Notes: generated by a model not told the origin, from the letters alone. Numbered from the stretch's first letter, positions 7,016 to 12,758 are shown. The stretch: DNA of 12,758 nucleotides from a bacterium HR20 (GCA_002898675.1 BEHW01000064.1:1-12758), one strand, 5' to 3'. Translations and numbers: made by a program.

Positions 7016-7948
7016 TTATCCGCGGAGTAGCTGGAGGAAGGTCTGCGGTGTTTGGTTCGCTTGTGCCAGTGAAATGATCGAGGCTTGTTGGAGAAATTGC
7101 GAACGGATGAGCTCGAGTTGCTCTTTGGCGACGTCTGCGTCTTCGATGCGCGAAATGGCAGCGTTGTAGTTGGTGATCTGCGATTTGAGCGCATCCTCCT
7201 GCGAGGTAAGCCGATTGGCGATGCCACCAAGGTACGATGCAACTTTGCTGACGTTCGTCAGCGCAATGGAGATGCTCGTCAGCGTTGTCTGGATGACCGA
7301 AAAGTCGAAAATTCCCAGATTGCTGGCAGAAACATCGTTGAGCGAAGCCAAGCTCAAGCCAGTAACGCCAGCAAAATTGAGCGAGACGAGCCGGAGGTCG
7401 AAGTTGTTCGATGGGATGTTCAGTTCAGGGTTGCTCGTCGAAAGGTCAATGCCGAGCGTCAGGAGTGTATTGTCGGCACGTGAGCCGATGACAAAGCTCG
7501 CAGTGAAGGTGCCATCGAGCAGCTGCCGTCCAGCAAAGACAGTTGCATCAACAATCGTTTGGATCTGCTGGGCGAAACGATACGCTGCTTTTGCGAGGGC
7601 GACCTTTTCGTCCGTCCCCATTGCTCCGGAGGCTGCCGACGCCACCGCTTCCTTGATCTGCATGATCAAGTTCGTGATGTTGTCGAGCCCGTCCTGGGCA
7701 ATGTTGGTGACGTTCGTTGCGTCGCCGACGGCATTGAGCGCAGCCTTGAGCGAGCTATTCCGTTCGCCGAGTGAACGGACAGTGATGTAACCCGCTACGT
7801 CGTCGGCTGCTGAGTTGATCCGTTTGCCCGTGGAGAGCCTAAGCTGGCGGAGTGCGATGCTGCGGTTAGCAGTATCGAGGGCATTGTAGGCGTTTTCCGC
7901 CGCAGTGTTGGTGCGTATCCGTGCACCGTTGGTGATCGCAGAAGGCAT
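7016..7948 (-). CDS. fliC: Flagellin
   Basis: Filament subunit of the bacterial flagellum, exported by the flagellar type III system. From the ATG at 7948 the protein has 310 residues, a short flagellin. The N-terminal D0/D1 signature LSTGKRINSAADDVAG is at 39-53. The C-terminal D1/D0 signature includes SRIEDADVA (266-274) and LAQANQTPQTFLQLLRG (294-310). The central variable part (about 145-235) is small, with little room for surface D2/D3 domains. The frame extends upstream to 7990, but 7948 is clearly correct: it has a GGAGG Shine-Dalgarno (7953-7957) directly before it, the only strong one seen in the window. It is transcribed alone, with a sigma-28-type promoter upstream and a terminator downstream. 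No other flagellar gene or FliS-type chaperone is in the window, so the organism's hook-basal-body genes must lie elsewhere. Confidence 0.96.
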   Translation of the reverse strand: MPSAITNGARIRTNTAAENAYNALDTANRSIALRQLRLSTGKRINSAADDVAGYITVRSLGERNSSLKAALNAVGDATNVTNIAQDGLDNITNLIMQIKEAVASAASGAMGTDEKVALAKAAYRFAQQIQTIVDATVFAGRQLLDGTFTASFVIGSRADNTLLTLGIDLSTSNPELNIPSNNFDLRLVSLNFAGVTGLSLASLNDVSASNLGIFDFSVIQTTLTSISIALTNVSKVASYLGGIANRLTSQEDALKSQITNYNAAISRIEDADVAKEQLELIRSQFLQQASIISLAQANQTPQTFLQLLRG

Positions 7949-7952
7949 TGTA

Positions 7953-7957
7953 CCTCC
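7953..7957 (-). promoter_or_regulatory. Strong ribosome binding site of flagellin
   Basis: GGAGG on the minus strand, 4 nt before the ATG at 7948. It fixes the start and is exceptional here, because the other genes lack recognisable Shine-Dalgarno sequences. High translation of an abundant filament protein would explain it. Confidence 0.85.
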
Positions 7958-8051
7958 GTGTATGGTTTCTGCGTTCGTCCTTGATCGCACGCCTTCGTGC
8001 GCTCCTTGAGTCGCAGGGAAGGGTGCAGCGCGAGCTATTGCTCGGATGCAT

Positions 8052-8079
8052 GTATCGGCAGCACTGCAGAAAAACTTTA
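8052..8079 (-). promoter_or_regulatory. Sigma-28 (FliA) flagellar promoter of the flagellin gene
   Basis: The minus strand reads TAAAGTTT (8079-8072), 12 nt, then GCCGATAC (8059-8052). The enterobacterial sigma-28 consensus is TAAAGTTT-N11-GCCGATAA, so the -35 is exact, the -10 matches 7 of 8 and the spacer is 1 nt longer. Transcription would start near 8045 and give a leader of about 95 nt before the flagellin ATG. Confidence 0.85.
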
Positions 8080-8099
8080 GCCGGGCACTGCTCCTGCTC

Positions 8100-8107
8100 T
8101 AATTTTG
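8100..8107 (+). promoter_or_regulatory. Bacteroidota-type -7 promoter element for the cyclase-maf-tauE operon
   Basis: TAATTTTG matches TAnnTTTG exactly, 29 nt before the GTG at 8137. The same octamer at the same distance precedes cutA. A loose -33 candidate (TTTA, 8076-8079) would overlap the -35 of the opposing sigma-28 promoter. Confidence 0.5.
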
Positions 8108-8136
8108 CATCCGAAGAACACAGCATCTGTGCCAGT

Positions 8137-8880
8137 GTGCATGCAGTCATAGAGCATCGCGGGCAGCGCTGGTCGGTCGAACTGGATCGGCCACTCAACA
8201 TTACGCTGCCGCTACGGAGAAACTCCAGCAATCGCCGTGCCTATTTTCTCCCACCATCTCAAATCGCTCCAGTTCGCACGCAGGGGTTCCTCGGCTCAAT
8301 TGCGGAGGGCGGTACAGTCAATTGCGATCAGATTGTGCTCTCTCCCCACGGCAATGGTACCCATACCGAATGCCTCCGCCATGTTGCAGATGTCCCGTTG
8401 TGGATCGGGGACGCGCCGAGATCCTTTCTCGTGCTGGGACAGCTGCTGACGGTACAACCCACGGCAGAAGCTACGATCACAGCAGTTCAACTTGCAGCGA
8501 TAGGTCAAGTGGAAGGGGTATCTGCAGCCATCTTGCGCACGCTCCCGAACGATCCTGCGAAAGCCGAGCGGGATTGGTCCGGTGCCAATCCGCCGTACCT
8601 TACCGAAGAGGCAGCGCAGTTGCTTGTCGAACGTGGAATCGAGCATTTGCTTGTTGATTTGCCCTCGATTGATCCTGAGTCCGATGGTGGAGCACTCCGC
8701 GCACACCGGGCATTCTGGGATGCAGCTGGGGCATCTCGACTGCACGCAACAATCACGGAACTGTGCTACATTCCGGATGCAATCGCTGATGGGTTCTACC
8801 TTGTTCAGCTCGGCATCTTGCCACTGGAGAGCGACGCATCGCCCTCGCACGTTGTGTTGTACCCTGCACGGCACTTGTAA
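8137..8880 (+). CDS. Cyclase-family metal-dependent hydrolase (kynurenine formamidase-like)
   Basis: Member of the putative cyclase family (PF04199) that includes KynB arylformamidases and related metal-dependent amidases/hydrolases; cytoplasmic. With the GTG at 8137 the product has 247 residues, a normal length. The metal/active-site motif is HGNGTHTECLRH with H71, H76, E78 and H82, corresponding to HxGTHxDxPxH of KynB with Glu instead of Asp; I recall this variant from Bacteroidota homologues. A second conserved stretch is LLVDLPSIDPESDGG, and the C-terminal segment DGFYLVQLGILPLESDASPSHVVLYP is typical of the family. The frame is open to 7948, but that part crosses the flagellin leader and promoter and shows no homology. 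GTG 8137 suits both the family N-terminus (IEHRG...VELDRPLNITLPL) and the promoter. No kynureninase or tryptophan dioxygenase is nearby, so the substrate is unknown. First gene of an operon; 2 nt before maf. Confidence 0.85.
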   Translation: MHAVIEHRGQRWSVELDRPLNITLPLRRNSSNRRAYFLPPSQIAPVRTQGFLGSIAEGGTVNCDQIVLSPHGNGTHTECLRHVADVPLWIGDAPRSFLVLGQLLTVQPTAEATITAVQLAAIGQVEGVSAAILRTLPNDPAKAERDWSGANPPYLTEEAAQLLVERGIEHLLVDLPSIDPESDGGALRAHRAFWDAAGASRLHATITELCYIPDAIADGFYLVQLGILPLESDASPSHVVLYPARHL

Positions 8881-8882
8881 CG

Positions 8883-9488
8883 ATGGGTACCTGCGCTAAC
8901 GTCTTAGTTGATCTGCCAGCTTCTGTGATTCTTGCGTCGAGTTCGCCGCGGAGGAAGCAGCTCCTTGGTATGCTGGGCATCGAGGCAGCGATTGTCCCTG
9001 CAGCAATTGATGAAGACGGGTTCGAACATCTACCGCCGCGTCGCATGGTGGAAGAACTTGCATTTCGCAAGGCCTCGGTTGTGCAGAGGCACTATCCTGA
9101 GGCGATTATCATCGGTGCCGATACAACCGTTGTCCTCGATGGGAAGGTGCTCAACAAGCCACGCGACGCCGAACATGCACGCGCGATGCTCGGTGCCCTA
9201 AGTGGGCGGACGCACACCGTCATCACTGGCGTTGCGGTGCTCTGGCAATCGTTGCGACTTGTCGACAGCCGGAGCACGCTTGTTACGTTCCGATCGCTGA
9301 GCCAGGAGGAGATTGGAACGTATGTTGCCTCTGGTGCACCACTCGACAAGGCAGGAGGGTACGGCATCCAGGATGACTGCGGCGCTGTGTTCGTTGAGTC
9401 CATCGAAGGGTGCTACTACACCGTCGTAGGATTGCCGGTGGAGTTGCTCTATCGAATGCTACGATTACTAACGCAGTGTACGCAATGA
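8883..9488 (+). CDS. maf: Maf-family nucleoside triphosphate pyrophosphatase (dTTP/UTPase type)
   Basis: Hydrolyses non-canonical or excess nucleoside triphosphates to monophosphate and pyrophosphate; linked to house-cleaning and division/septum control; cytoplasmic. The 201-residue length is normal. The N-terminal loop SVILASSSPRRKQLL (14-28) holds the phosphate-binding S/R residues. GADTTVVLDGKVLNKPRD (78-95) contains the conserved catalytic-site D80. LSGRTHTVITGVAV and DKAGGYGIQ are the later signatures. The ADT motif and KAGGYGIQ place it with YhdE-type dTTP/UTP enzymes rather than the YceF m7GTP type. It starts 2 nt after the cyclase stop without a Shine-Dalgarno, so translation is probably coupled. 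An N-terminal tail of about 12 residues before the first strand is slightly long. Confidence 0.95.
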   Translation: MGTCANVLVDLPASVILASSSPRRKQLLGMLGIEAAIVPAAIDEDGFEHLPPRRMVEELAFRKASVVQRHYPEAIIIGADTTVVLDGKVLNKPRDAEHARAMLGALSGRTHTVITGVAVLWQSLRLVDSRSTLVTFRSLSQEEIGTYVASGAPLDKAGGYGIQDDCGAVFVESIEGCYYTVVGLPVELLYRMLRLLTQCTQ

Positions 9489-9497
9489 TTTCTTACG

Positions 9498-10238
9498 ATG
9501 GAATTCCTCCTTGTCGGGCTTCTTACAGGCTTTAGCTCGGGCCTTTTCGGAGTTGGTGGGGGACTCATCGGCACGCCACTGCTCCGCATCATCGGTCAGC
9601 TCCCTCCGCTGCTGGCATTGGCAACTCCACTGCCGGTGGCAATTCCCTCTGCGGTCAGTGGGGCACTTGCCTACTGGAAGCGTGGCTTGGTTGATCGCGT
9701 TCTTGCCTGGCGGACGCTCCGTGTTGCGCTTCCGATGACGCTGCTCGGCTCGGTCATCACGCACTGGACACCGGGCAGCGTCCTGATGGTTACCACTGCA
9801 GTGGTGCTCCTATACGTTGCAATTTCGATGATTCGTCGGCAGCGTCAACTGCCAGCCGATGATACGCCAGCCAGCAGCATGCGTGTGACAATCGCAGCTG
9901 GAATTGCAGGATTTGCAGCTGGGTTTCTGGCCATTGGAGGTGGCATCGTGCTAGTCCCAGTGTACATACGTTGGCTCCGTGTTCCTGTCCATCGAGCGCT
10001 TGCAACCTCCCTTGTGTGTGTTACAGCGATGGCACTCCCAGGTACACTTGTCCATGGCATGCTCGGTCACATTGCCTGGGATGCTGCTGGATTGGTTGCT
10101 CTGACAGCCATTCCGGCATCGTGGTTGGGTGCACGGCTTGCACTACAGCTCAAAGGTCGGACGCTCGAGCTCAGCTACGGTATCCTCCTTGCTGCATTCG
10201 GTGCGTGGTTCCTTGTGCGAAGTTTAGCCACGCAGTAA
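9498..10238 (+). CDS. TauE/SafE-family membrane transporter (putative sulfite/organosulfonate exporter)
   Basis: Inner-membrane protein of 246 residues, the usual family length, with a hydrophobic pattern for about 7-8 transmembrane helices. The family's internal duplication is visible: GFSSGLFGVGGGLIGTPLL near residues 11-29 and GFAAGFLAIGGGIVLVPVY in the second half. Characterised relatives export sulfite, sulfoacetate or related C-S compounds, but most members have unknown substrates. It is third in the operon, 9 nt after maf. The mix of an amidohydrolase, a nucleotide pyrophosphatase and an exporter suggests housekeeping grouping rather than a pathway. The last 15 bp overlap the end of the small membrane-protein gene on the other strand. 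Confidence 0.92.
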   Translation: MEFLLVGLLTGFSSGLFGVGGGLIGTPLLRIIGQLPPLLALATPLPVAIPSAVSGALAYWKRGLVDRVLAWRTLRVALPMTLLGSVITHWTPGSVLMVTTAVVLLYVAISMIRRQRQLPADDTPASSMRVTIAAGIAGFAAGFLAIGGGIVLVPVYIRWLRVPVHRALATSLVCVTAMALPGTLVHGMLGHIAWDAAGLVALTAIPASWLGARLALQLKGRTLELSYGILLAAFGAWFLVRSLATQ

Positions 10239-10403
10239 GCGCTTGCGTATGATCACGTAAAATGGAAGCGCAACGATGGCGATAACGAACAGCTTCGCAA
10301 GCGAAATACTCAGCCACCAGATGTTCCAGAGAACCCAGAGCAACAAGCTCACAGATGCGTACGCAAGTACGATCGCGAGTACAATAGCCAGAAGTCCTTT
10401 CAT
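10224..10403 (-). CDS. 59-residue two-helix membrane protein, unknown
   Basis: A short open frame with ATG at 10403 and TAA at 10224. The product has two hydrophobic helices, about 4-25 and 31-52, joined by a tryptophan-rich turn (WVLWNIWW, 23-30, four Trp in eight residues) and ending in a basic tail RKRLLRG that would lie in the cytoplasm. Such a clean two-helix topology is not expected by chance. The ATG overlaps the TGA of the upstream 102-residue gene as ATGA, a classic coupling arrangement. I do not recognise the family. It may form a complex with the upstream protein. It overlaps the 3' end of the convergent TauE/SafE gene by 15 bp. Confidence 0.75.
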   Translation of the reverse strand: MKGLLAIVLAIVLAYASVSLLLWVLWNIWWLSISLAKLFVIAIVALPFYVIIRKRLLRG

Positions 10404-10708
10404 TGCGTAGTCTCCGCAGAGGAGAGAGAACGACGATTGCCGAAAAAGTATGCCCGAACGAAAGTAAGGTGAGCTGCGACTGTCAGAACAACGCCGAACG
10501 AGTCAGGTCCAACGGCGATGCCTTGCTGCATGGGTGGAGCAACCAAACGCGCAAGCGGGCTGGCGATCGCCCAGATGATCACAAACGCAAACGCCGATAA
10601 TCCGACTGCCAGCGCTGCCTCTCGAATGCGGCCGTGCCGTTGCCACTGGTGGACCGCAGTGTAGACGAGCACGTATAACTCGACGAAAAACAGCAACACA
10701 TCGAGCAT
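10400..10708 (-). CDS. 102-residue membrane protein, unknown
   Basis: Predicted inner-membrane protein with about three helices: 2-19 (LDVLLFFVELYVLVYTAV), about 31-54 (EAALAVGLSAFAFVIIWAI) and about 70-90 (FGVVLTVAAHLTFVRAYFF). Between the first two is a basic loop (QWQRHGRIRE), so the first loop is probably cytoplasmic. The tail RRSLSSAETTQ is polar. I recognise no family motif. It is first of a two-gene unit with the 59-residue protein (ATGA overlap) and diverges from cutA. An exact TAnnTTTG element on the minus strand (10750-10743) lies 34 nt before its ATG. No Shine-Dalgarno is seen. Confidence 0.75.
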   Translation of the reverse strand: MLDVLLFFVELYVLVYTAVHQWQRHGRIREAALAVGLSAFAFVIIWAIASPLARLVAPPMQQGIAVGPDSFGVVLTVAAHLTFVRAYFFGNRRSLSSAETTQ

Positions 10709-10712
10709 CGTG

Positions 10713-10720
10713 TAATTTTG
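10713..10720 (+). promoter_or_regulatory. Bacteroidota-type -7 promoter element for cutA
   Basis: TAATTTTG, an exact TAnnTTTG match, 29 nt before the cutA ATG. Identical octamer and spacing to the cyclase operon promoter. A -33 TTTG is not evident. Confidence 0.5.
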
Positions 10721-10742
10721 GCGTAGTCGAACAGTCGCAGCA

Positions 10743-10750
10743 CAAAGTTA
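10743..10750 (-). promoter_or_regulatory. Bacteroidota-type -7 promoter element for the small membrane-protein pair
   Basis: The minus strand reads TAACTTTG, an exact TAnnTTTG match, 34 nt before the ATG at 10708. It faces the cutA element across a 41-bp divergent intergenic region, so the two transcripts would overlap at their 5' ends. Confidence 0.45.
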
Positions 10751-11088
10751 TGGAGGATACGGCCTCGGTAGCGCTGGTGCTGACAACAATCAGCACGGAA
10801 GAACACGCGGAAACGCTTGCGCGCCAACTCCTCGAGGAACGGTTGATTGCTTGCTCGACCGTCATCGGTGCAGCTTCTTCGCACTACTGGTGGGGTGGCG
10901 CCATCACCAGTGAGACGGAAGCAGTGCTCCTTCTCAAAACGCGGAGCGACTTGGTCGAGCAGCTCCGGCAGCGCATCCTGGAGCTGCATCCATACAACGT
11001 ACCGGAGGTTATCGTTCTCCAGCCTTCCGCTGTGAGCGATGCATACGCAGCATGGGTCGAAGAATCCACCAAACCCCGTCAGAATTGA
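10750..11088 (+). CDS. cutA: CutA1-type divalent-cation tolerance protein
   Basis: Small cytoplasmic protein of the CutA1 family, which forms very stable ferredoxin-like trimers resembling PII. It has been linked to copper tolerance in E. coli, but its general role is unsettled. The 112-residue length is normal. Family signatures are LLEERLIACSTV (27-38), HYWWGGAITSETEAVLLLKT (45-64) and LHPYNVPEVIVLQP (79-92). The start is ATG at 10750, without a Shine-Dalgarno. The stop TGA overlaps the ATG of the downstream nuclease gene (TGATG), so the two are translationally coupled. No metal transporter is nearby. Confidence 0.96.
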   Translation: MEDTASVALVLTTISTEEHAETLARQLLEERLIACSTVIGAASSHYWWGGAITSETEAVLLLKTRSDLVEQLRQRILELHPYNVPEVIVLQPSAVSDAYAAWVEESTKPRQN

Positions 11089-12758
11089 TGCAATCGCTCT
11101 GGGATGCGACATATGTCGTCACCGATGTTGAGACTACAGGTTCTCACCCGATCGAGCATCGCATCATCGAGGTCGGCTGCGTTGTCGTTCGCGGTGGTGT
11201 GATCACCGAACGTATCGAATCGCTCATCAATCCGCACCAGTTCATTCCGCCATTTATCGAGCAGCTGACAGGCATCTCGAATGCTGAAGTGTTCACCGCC
11301 CCAGATGAGCACCAGGTGCTGCCTCTTGTTGCGCAGTTGCTCTCGCAACCCGGTGCAGTCTTCGTTGCGCACCAAGAGCTGTTCGATTGGCGCTTTCTTG
11401 CCCAGGGTTTTCAGCGGTGTGGGATATCCATTGATCAAGTGCCGCGGCTGTGTACACTCCGCCTTGCACGGCGCCTTCTTCCGGCAGCGCGGAAGAAAAA
11501 TCTCGATGCGCTCTCGGCGTACTACGGGATTCGAATTGAGCGGCGCCACCGCGCACTCGGCGATGCTGAAGCGACAGCGCGCATTCTGCTGTGCTTGCTC
11601 GAGGAAGTAGAACGTAGCGGCATTGAGACACTCGATCAACTCCTGGCGTTTCAGTATCAGCGGCTTTCGCGCACGTTACCGAAAGCAGTACTGCGAGCAG
11701 TCGGGCCGTTGCTGGATGCACTTCCTGAGACACCAGGTGTGTACACGATGTACGACGGGGGCGGGCGCGTGCTCTACGTGGGGAAAGCGTCTGTGCTTGC
11801 CGACCGGGTTCGGTCATACTTTCAGCCAAGCAGCGATCTGCCCAGCCACATCGAGAATATGGTGCGGCACGTGCGCCATATCGAATGGGAAGAAACGCCG
11901 TCCGAGCTGAGCGCTCTTCTTCTCGAGTACGAACGCATTCGTGCGTTGCAGCCGCCGTTCAATGTGCTCTATCGTTCAGTGCGTCCAGCTCCACTCCTAC
12001 GCTTGACCGATGATGCGTTTCCTCGCTTGGAGCTGACACTGCAGCACGATGGCAGTGGGGAGTTCTTCGGTCCGTTTCCGCAGCGTGGAGTGGCAGAAGA
12101 GCTTCGCTCCATGCTCGAGGAGATGTTCTACCTCCGGCGATGCTGTGGGGCACTTGTGCCCTCGGAGGCTGCACGGCCGTGTTTTTACTTCCATCTCAAG
12201 CGTTGTGGGGCGCCCTGTGCACTCCTCCAGAGCGCTGATGAATACGCTGCCAACGTAGATCGTGTCCGTCAGATCCTACATGGCAACGTTGGGTGGATTA
12301 TCGAGCGTCTCCGCAAGCAGATGAACGACGCTGCCGAACAGCTCCAGTTCGAGCGCGCAGAGCAGCTCCGACGACGTATTCAGCAGCTTGAGCAGCTCTC
12401 GGTGCGATTGCCAGTTCCATCTGCATCGCTTACGTACATGTCCGCTGTCATCGCCGTACCGACAGCATACGAGCCTACAACGGCAGAGATTTTTGCGTTT
12501 GTGCGGGGGCGGCTTGTGGTGCAGCGGGTCGTCGGTCGTCGCGCGTCGCTCGATGAGATAACCAAGCTCCTGCAGAATGCTCTCTGCCAATCAGAGCAAC
12601 CAGAGCTTTCTGCTGATGAACTGGCTGTGCTCCGGATTGTAACAAGCTGGATGTACCGCCATCGCGATTGCTATCGGGCTGCGGCACTCGATGGTCCCGA
12701 CTCGGTCCACGCCGCGCTGTCGGAGGTGCTCAGAGCAGAGCGCGCAGATTCGCCCAGG
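11088..12758 (+). CDS. DnaQ-like DEDDh exonuclease fused to UvrC-like GIY-YIG nuclease with UVR motif; 3' end outside window
   Basis: Predicted DNA-repair nuclease, 557 codons open to the window edge. The N-terminal 3'-5' exonuclease domain (about 1-180) has the full DEDDh set: D13 and E15 in DVETTG, D100 in HQELFDWRFL, H154 and D159 in HRALGDAEAT. A GIY-YIG domain (about 212-295) follows, with GVY 217-219, YVGKA 230-234, R240, catalytic-type E280 in LLLEYERIR and N292. Then comes the UvrC cysteine set C353-x11-C365-x7-C373-x3-C377, the spacing of the E. coli UvrC Fe-S ligands, and a UVR (UvrB-binding) motif at about 404-438 containing MNDAAEQLQFERAEQLRRRI. The fusion matches the arrangement described for actinobacterial exonuclease/UvrC-like proteins (Rv2191 type). 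What follows to 557 does not look like the RNase H-like second nuclease of UvrC. It is coupled to cutA by TGATG. Family assignment is firm; the biological role is inferred. Confidence 0.93.
   Translation, partial: MQSLWDATYVVTDVETTGSHPIEHRIIEVGCVVVRGGVITERIESLINPHQFIPPFIEQLTGISNAEVFTAPDEHQVLPLVAQLLSQPGAVFVAHQELFDWRFLAQGFQRCGISIDQVPRLCTLRLARRLLPAARKKNLDALSAYYGIRIERRHRALGDAEATARILLCLLEEVERSGIETLDQLLAFQYQRLSRTLPKAVLRAVGPLLDALPETPGVYTMYDGGGRVLYVGKASVLADRVRSYFQPSSDLPSHIENMVRHVRHIEWEETPSELSALLLEYERIRALQPPFNVLYRSVRPAPLLRLTDDAFPRLELTLQHDGSGEFFGPFPQRGVAEELRSMLEEMFYLRRCCGALVPSEAARPCFYFHLKRCGAPCALLQSADEYAANVDRVRQILHGNVGWIIERLRKQMNDAAEQLQFERAEQLRRRIQQLEQLSVRLPVPSASLTYMSAVIAVPTAYEPTTAEIFAFVRGRLVVQRVVGRRASLDEITKLLQNALCQSEQPELSADELAVLRIVTSWMYRHRDCYRAAALDGPDSVHAALSEVLRAERADSPR

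Noticed and set aside
7949..7990. Flagellin start at 7990
   Set aside because: The 14 extra residues do not resemble a flagellin N-terminus, and the GGAGG at 7953-7957 points to 7948.
7965..8010. Short CGCAC...GTGCG stem in the flagellin leader as a riboswitch or thermometer
   Set aside because: Only five base pairs with a 6-nt loop; no conserved aptamer pattern is recognisable.
7948..8136. Upstream extension of the cyclase gene to an ATG at 7948
   Set aside because: It would cover the flagellin leader and sigma-28 promoter, and the extra 63 residues are unlike the family N-terminus. GTG 8137 sits 29 nt after an exact promoter element.
1..12758. New defence system, prophage or mobile island
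   Set aside because: No integrase, transposase, restriction, toxin-antitoxin or CRISPR signature is seen; genes are conserved metabolic or envelope types with uniform composition and shared promoter style.

Overview
The window is about 12.8 kb of bacterial chromosome, moderately GC-rich and densely coded on both strands. It contains no tRNA, rRNA, insertion sequence, integrase or CRISPR array that I can recognise. Several features suggest the Bacteroidota/Chlorobiota (Ignavibacteria/Kapabacteria-like) superphylum. Most genes lack a Shine-Dalgarno sequence. The heads of transcription units repeatedly carry a TAnnTTTG element, the -7 hexamer of Bacteroidota sigma-A promoters, about 29-34 nt before the start codon. 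The cyclase-family and glutamate dehydrogenase sequences carry motif variants (HGNGTHTE, APDYGSG) that I associate with those phyla. This affiliation is inference, not proof.

Layout. Positions 1-2409 (minus strand): a 3'-truncated glutamate dehydrogenase, preceded by 4-hydroxyphenylpyruvate dioxygenase (hppD) with a perfect hairpin between them. Both belong to amino-acid catabolism. Diverging from hppD is an orphan GT4-like glycosyltransferase (2531-3724). Its stop codon overlaps the stop of a minus-strand two-gene unit: an outer-membrane lipoprotein with a beta-barrel-like pattern (4314-5699), translationally coupled through TAATG to a small exported protein (3721-4314). Upstream of these on the same strand are a TetA-like MFS exporter (5759-6907) and a monocistronic flagellin (7016-7948). 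The flagellin has its own sigma-28 promoter, strong ribosome binding site and terminator.

Positions 8137-10238 (plus strand): a compact operon of a cyclase-family metal hydrolase, a Maf nucleotide pyrophosphatase and a TauE/SafE exporter. Its last gene overlaps, tail to tail, a coupled pair of small membrane-protein genes on the minus strand. One of that pair is only 59 codons long. That pair diverges from cutA, which is coupled through TGATG to a DnaQ-like exonuclease/UvrC-like GIY-YIG fusion gene that runs off the right edge.

How the genes relate. The window is mostly housekeeping and accessory metabolism rather than one pathway. The clearest functional units are hppD (with gdh nearby), the lipoprotein/exported-protein pair, the cyclase-maf-tauE operon, the small membrane pair and the cutA-nuclease pair. 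I did not find a convincing new defence or mobile system. The most rewarding items are the exonuclease-UvrC fusion with an intact Fe-S cysteine set and UVR motif, the consistent promoter grammar, overlapping divergent sigma-28/housekeeping promoters at the flagellin gene, and the two uncharacterised coupled pairs of envelope proteins.
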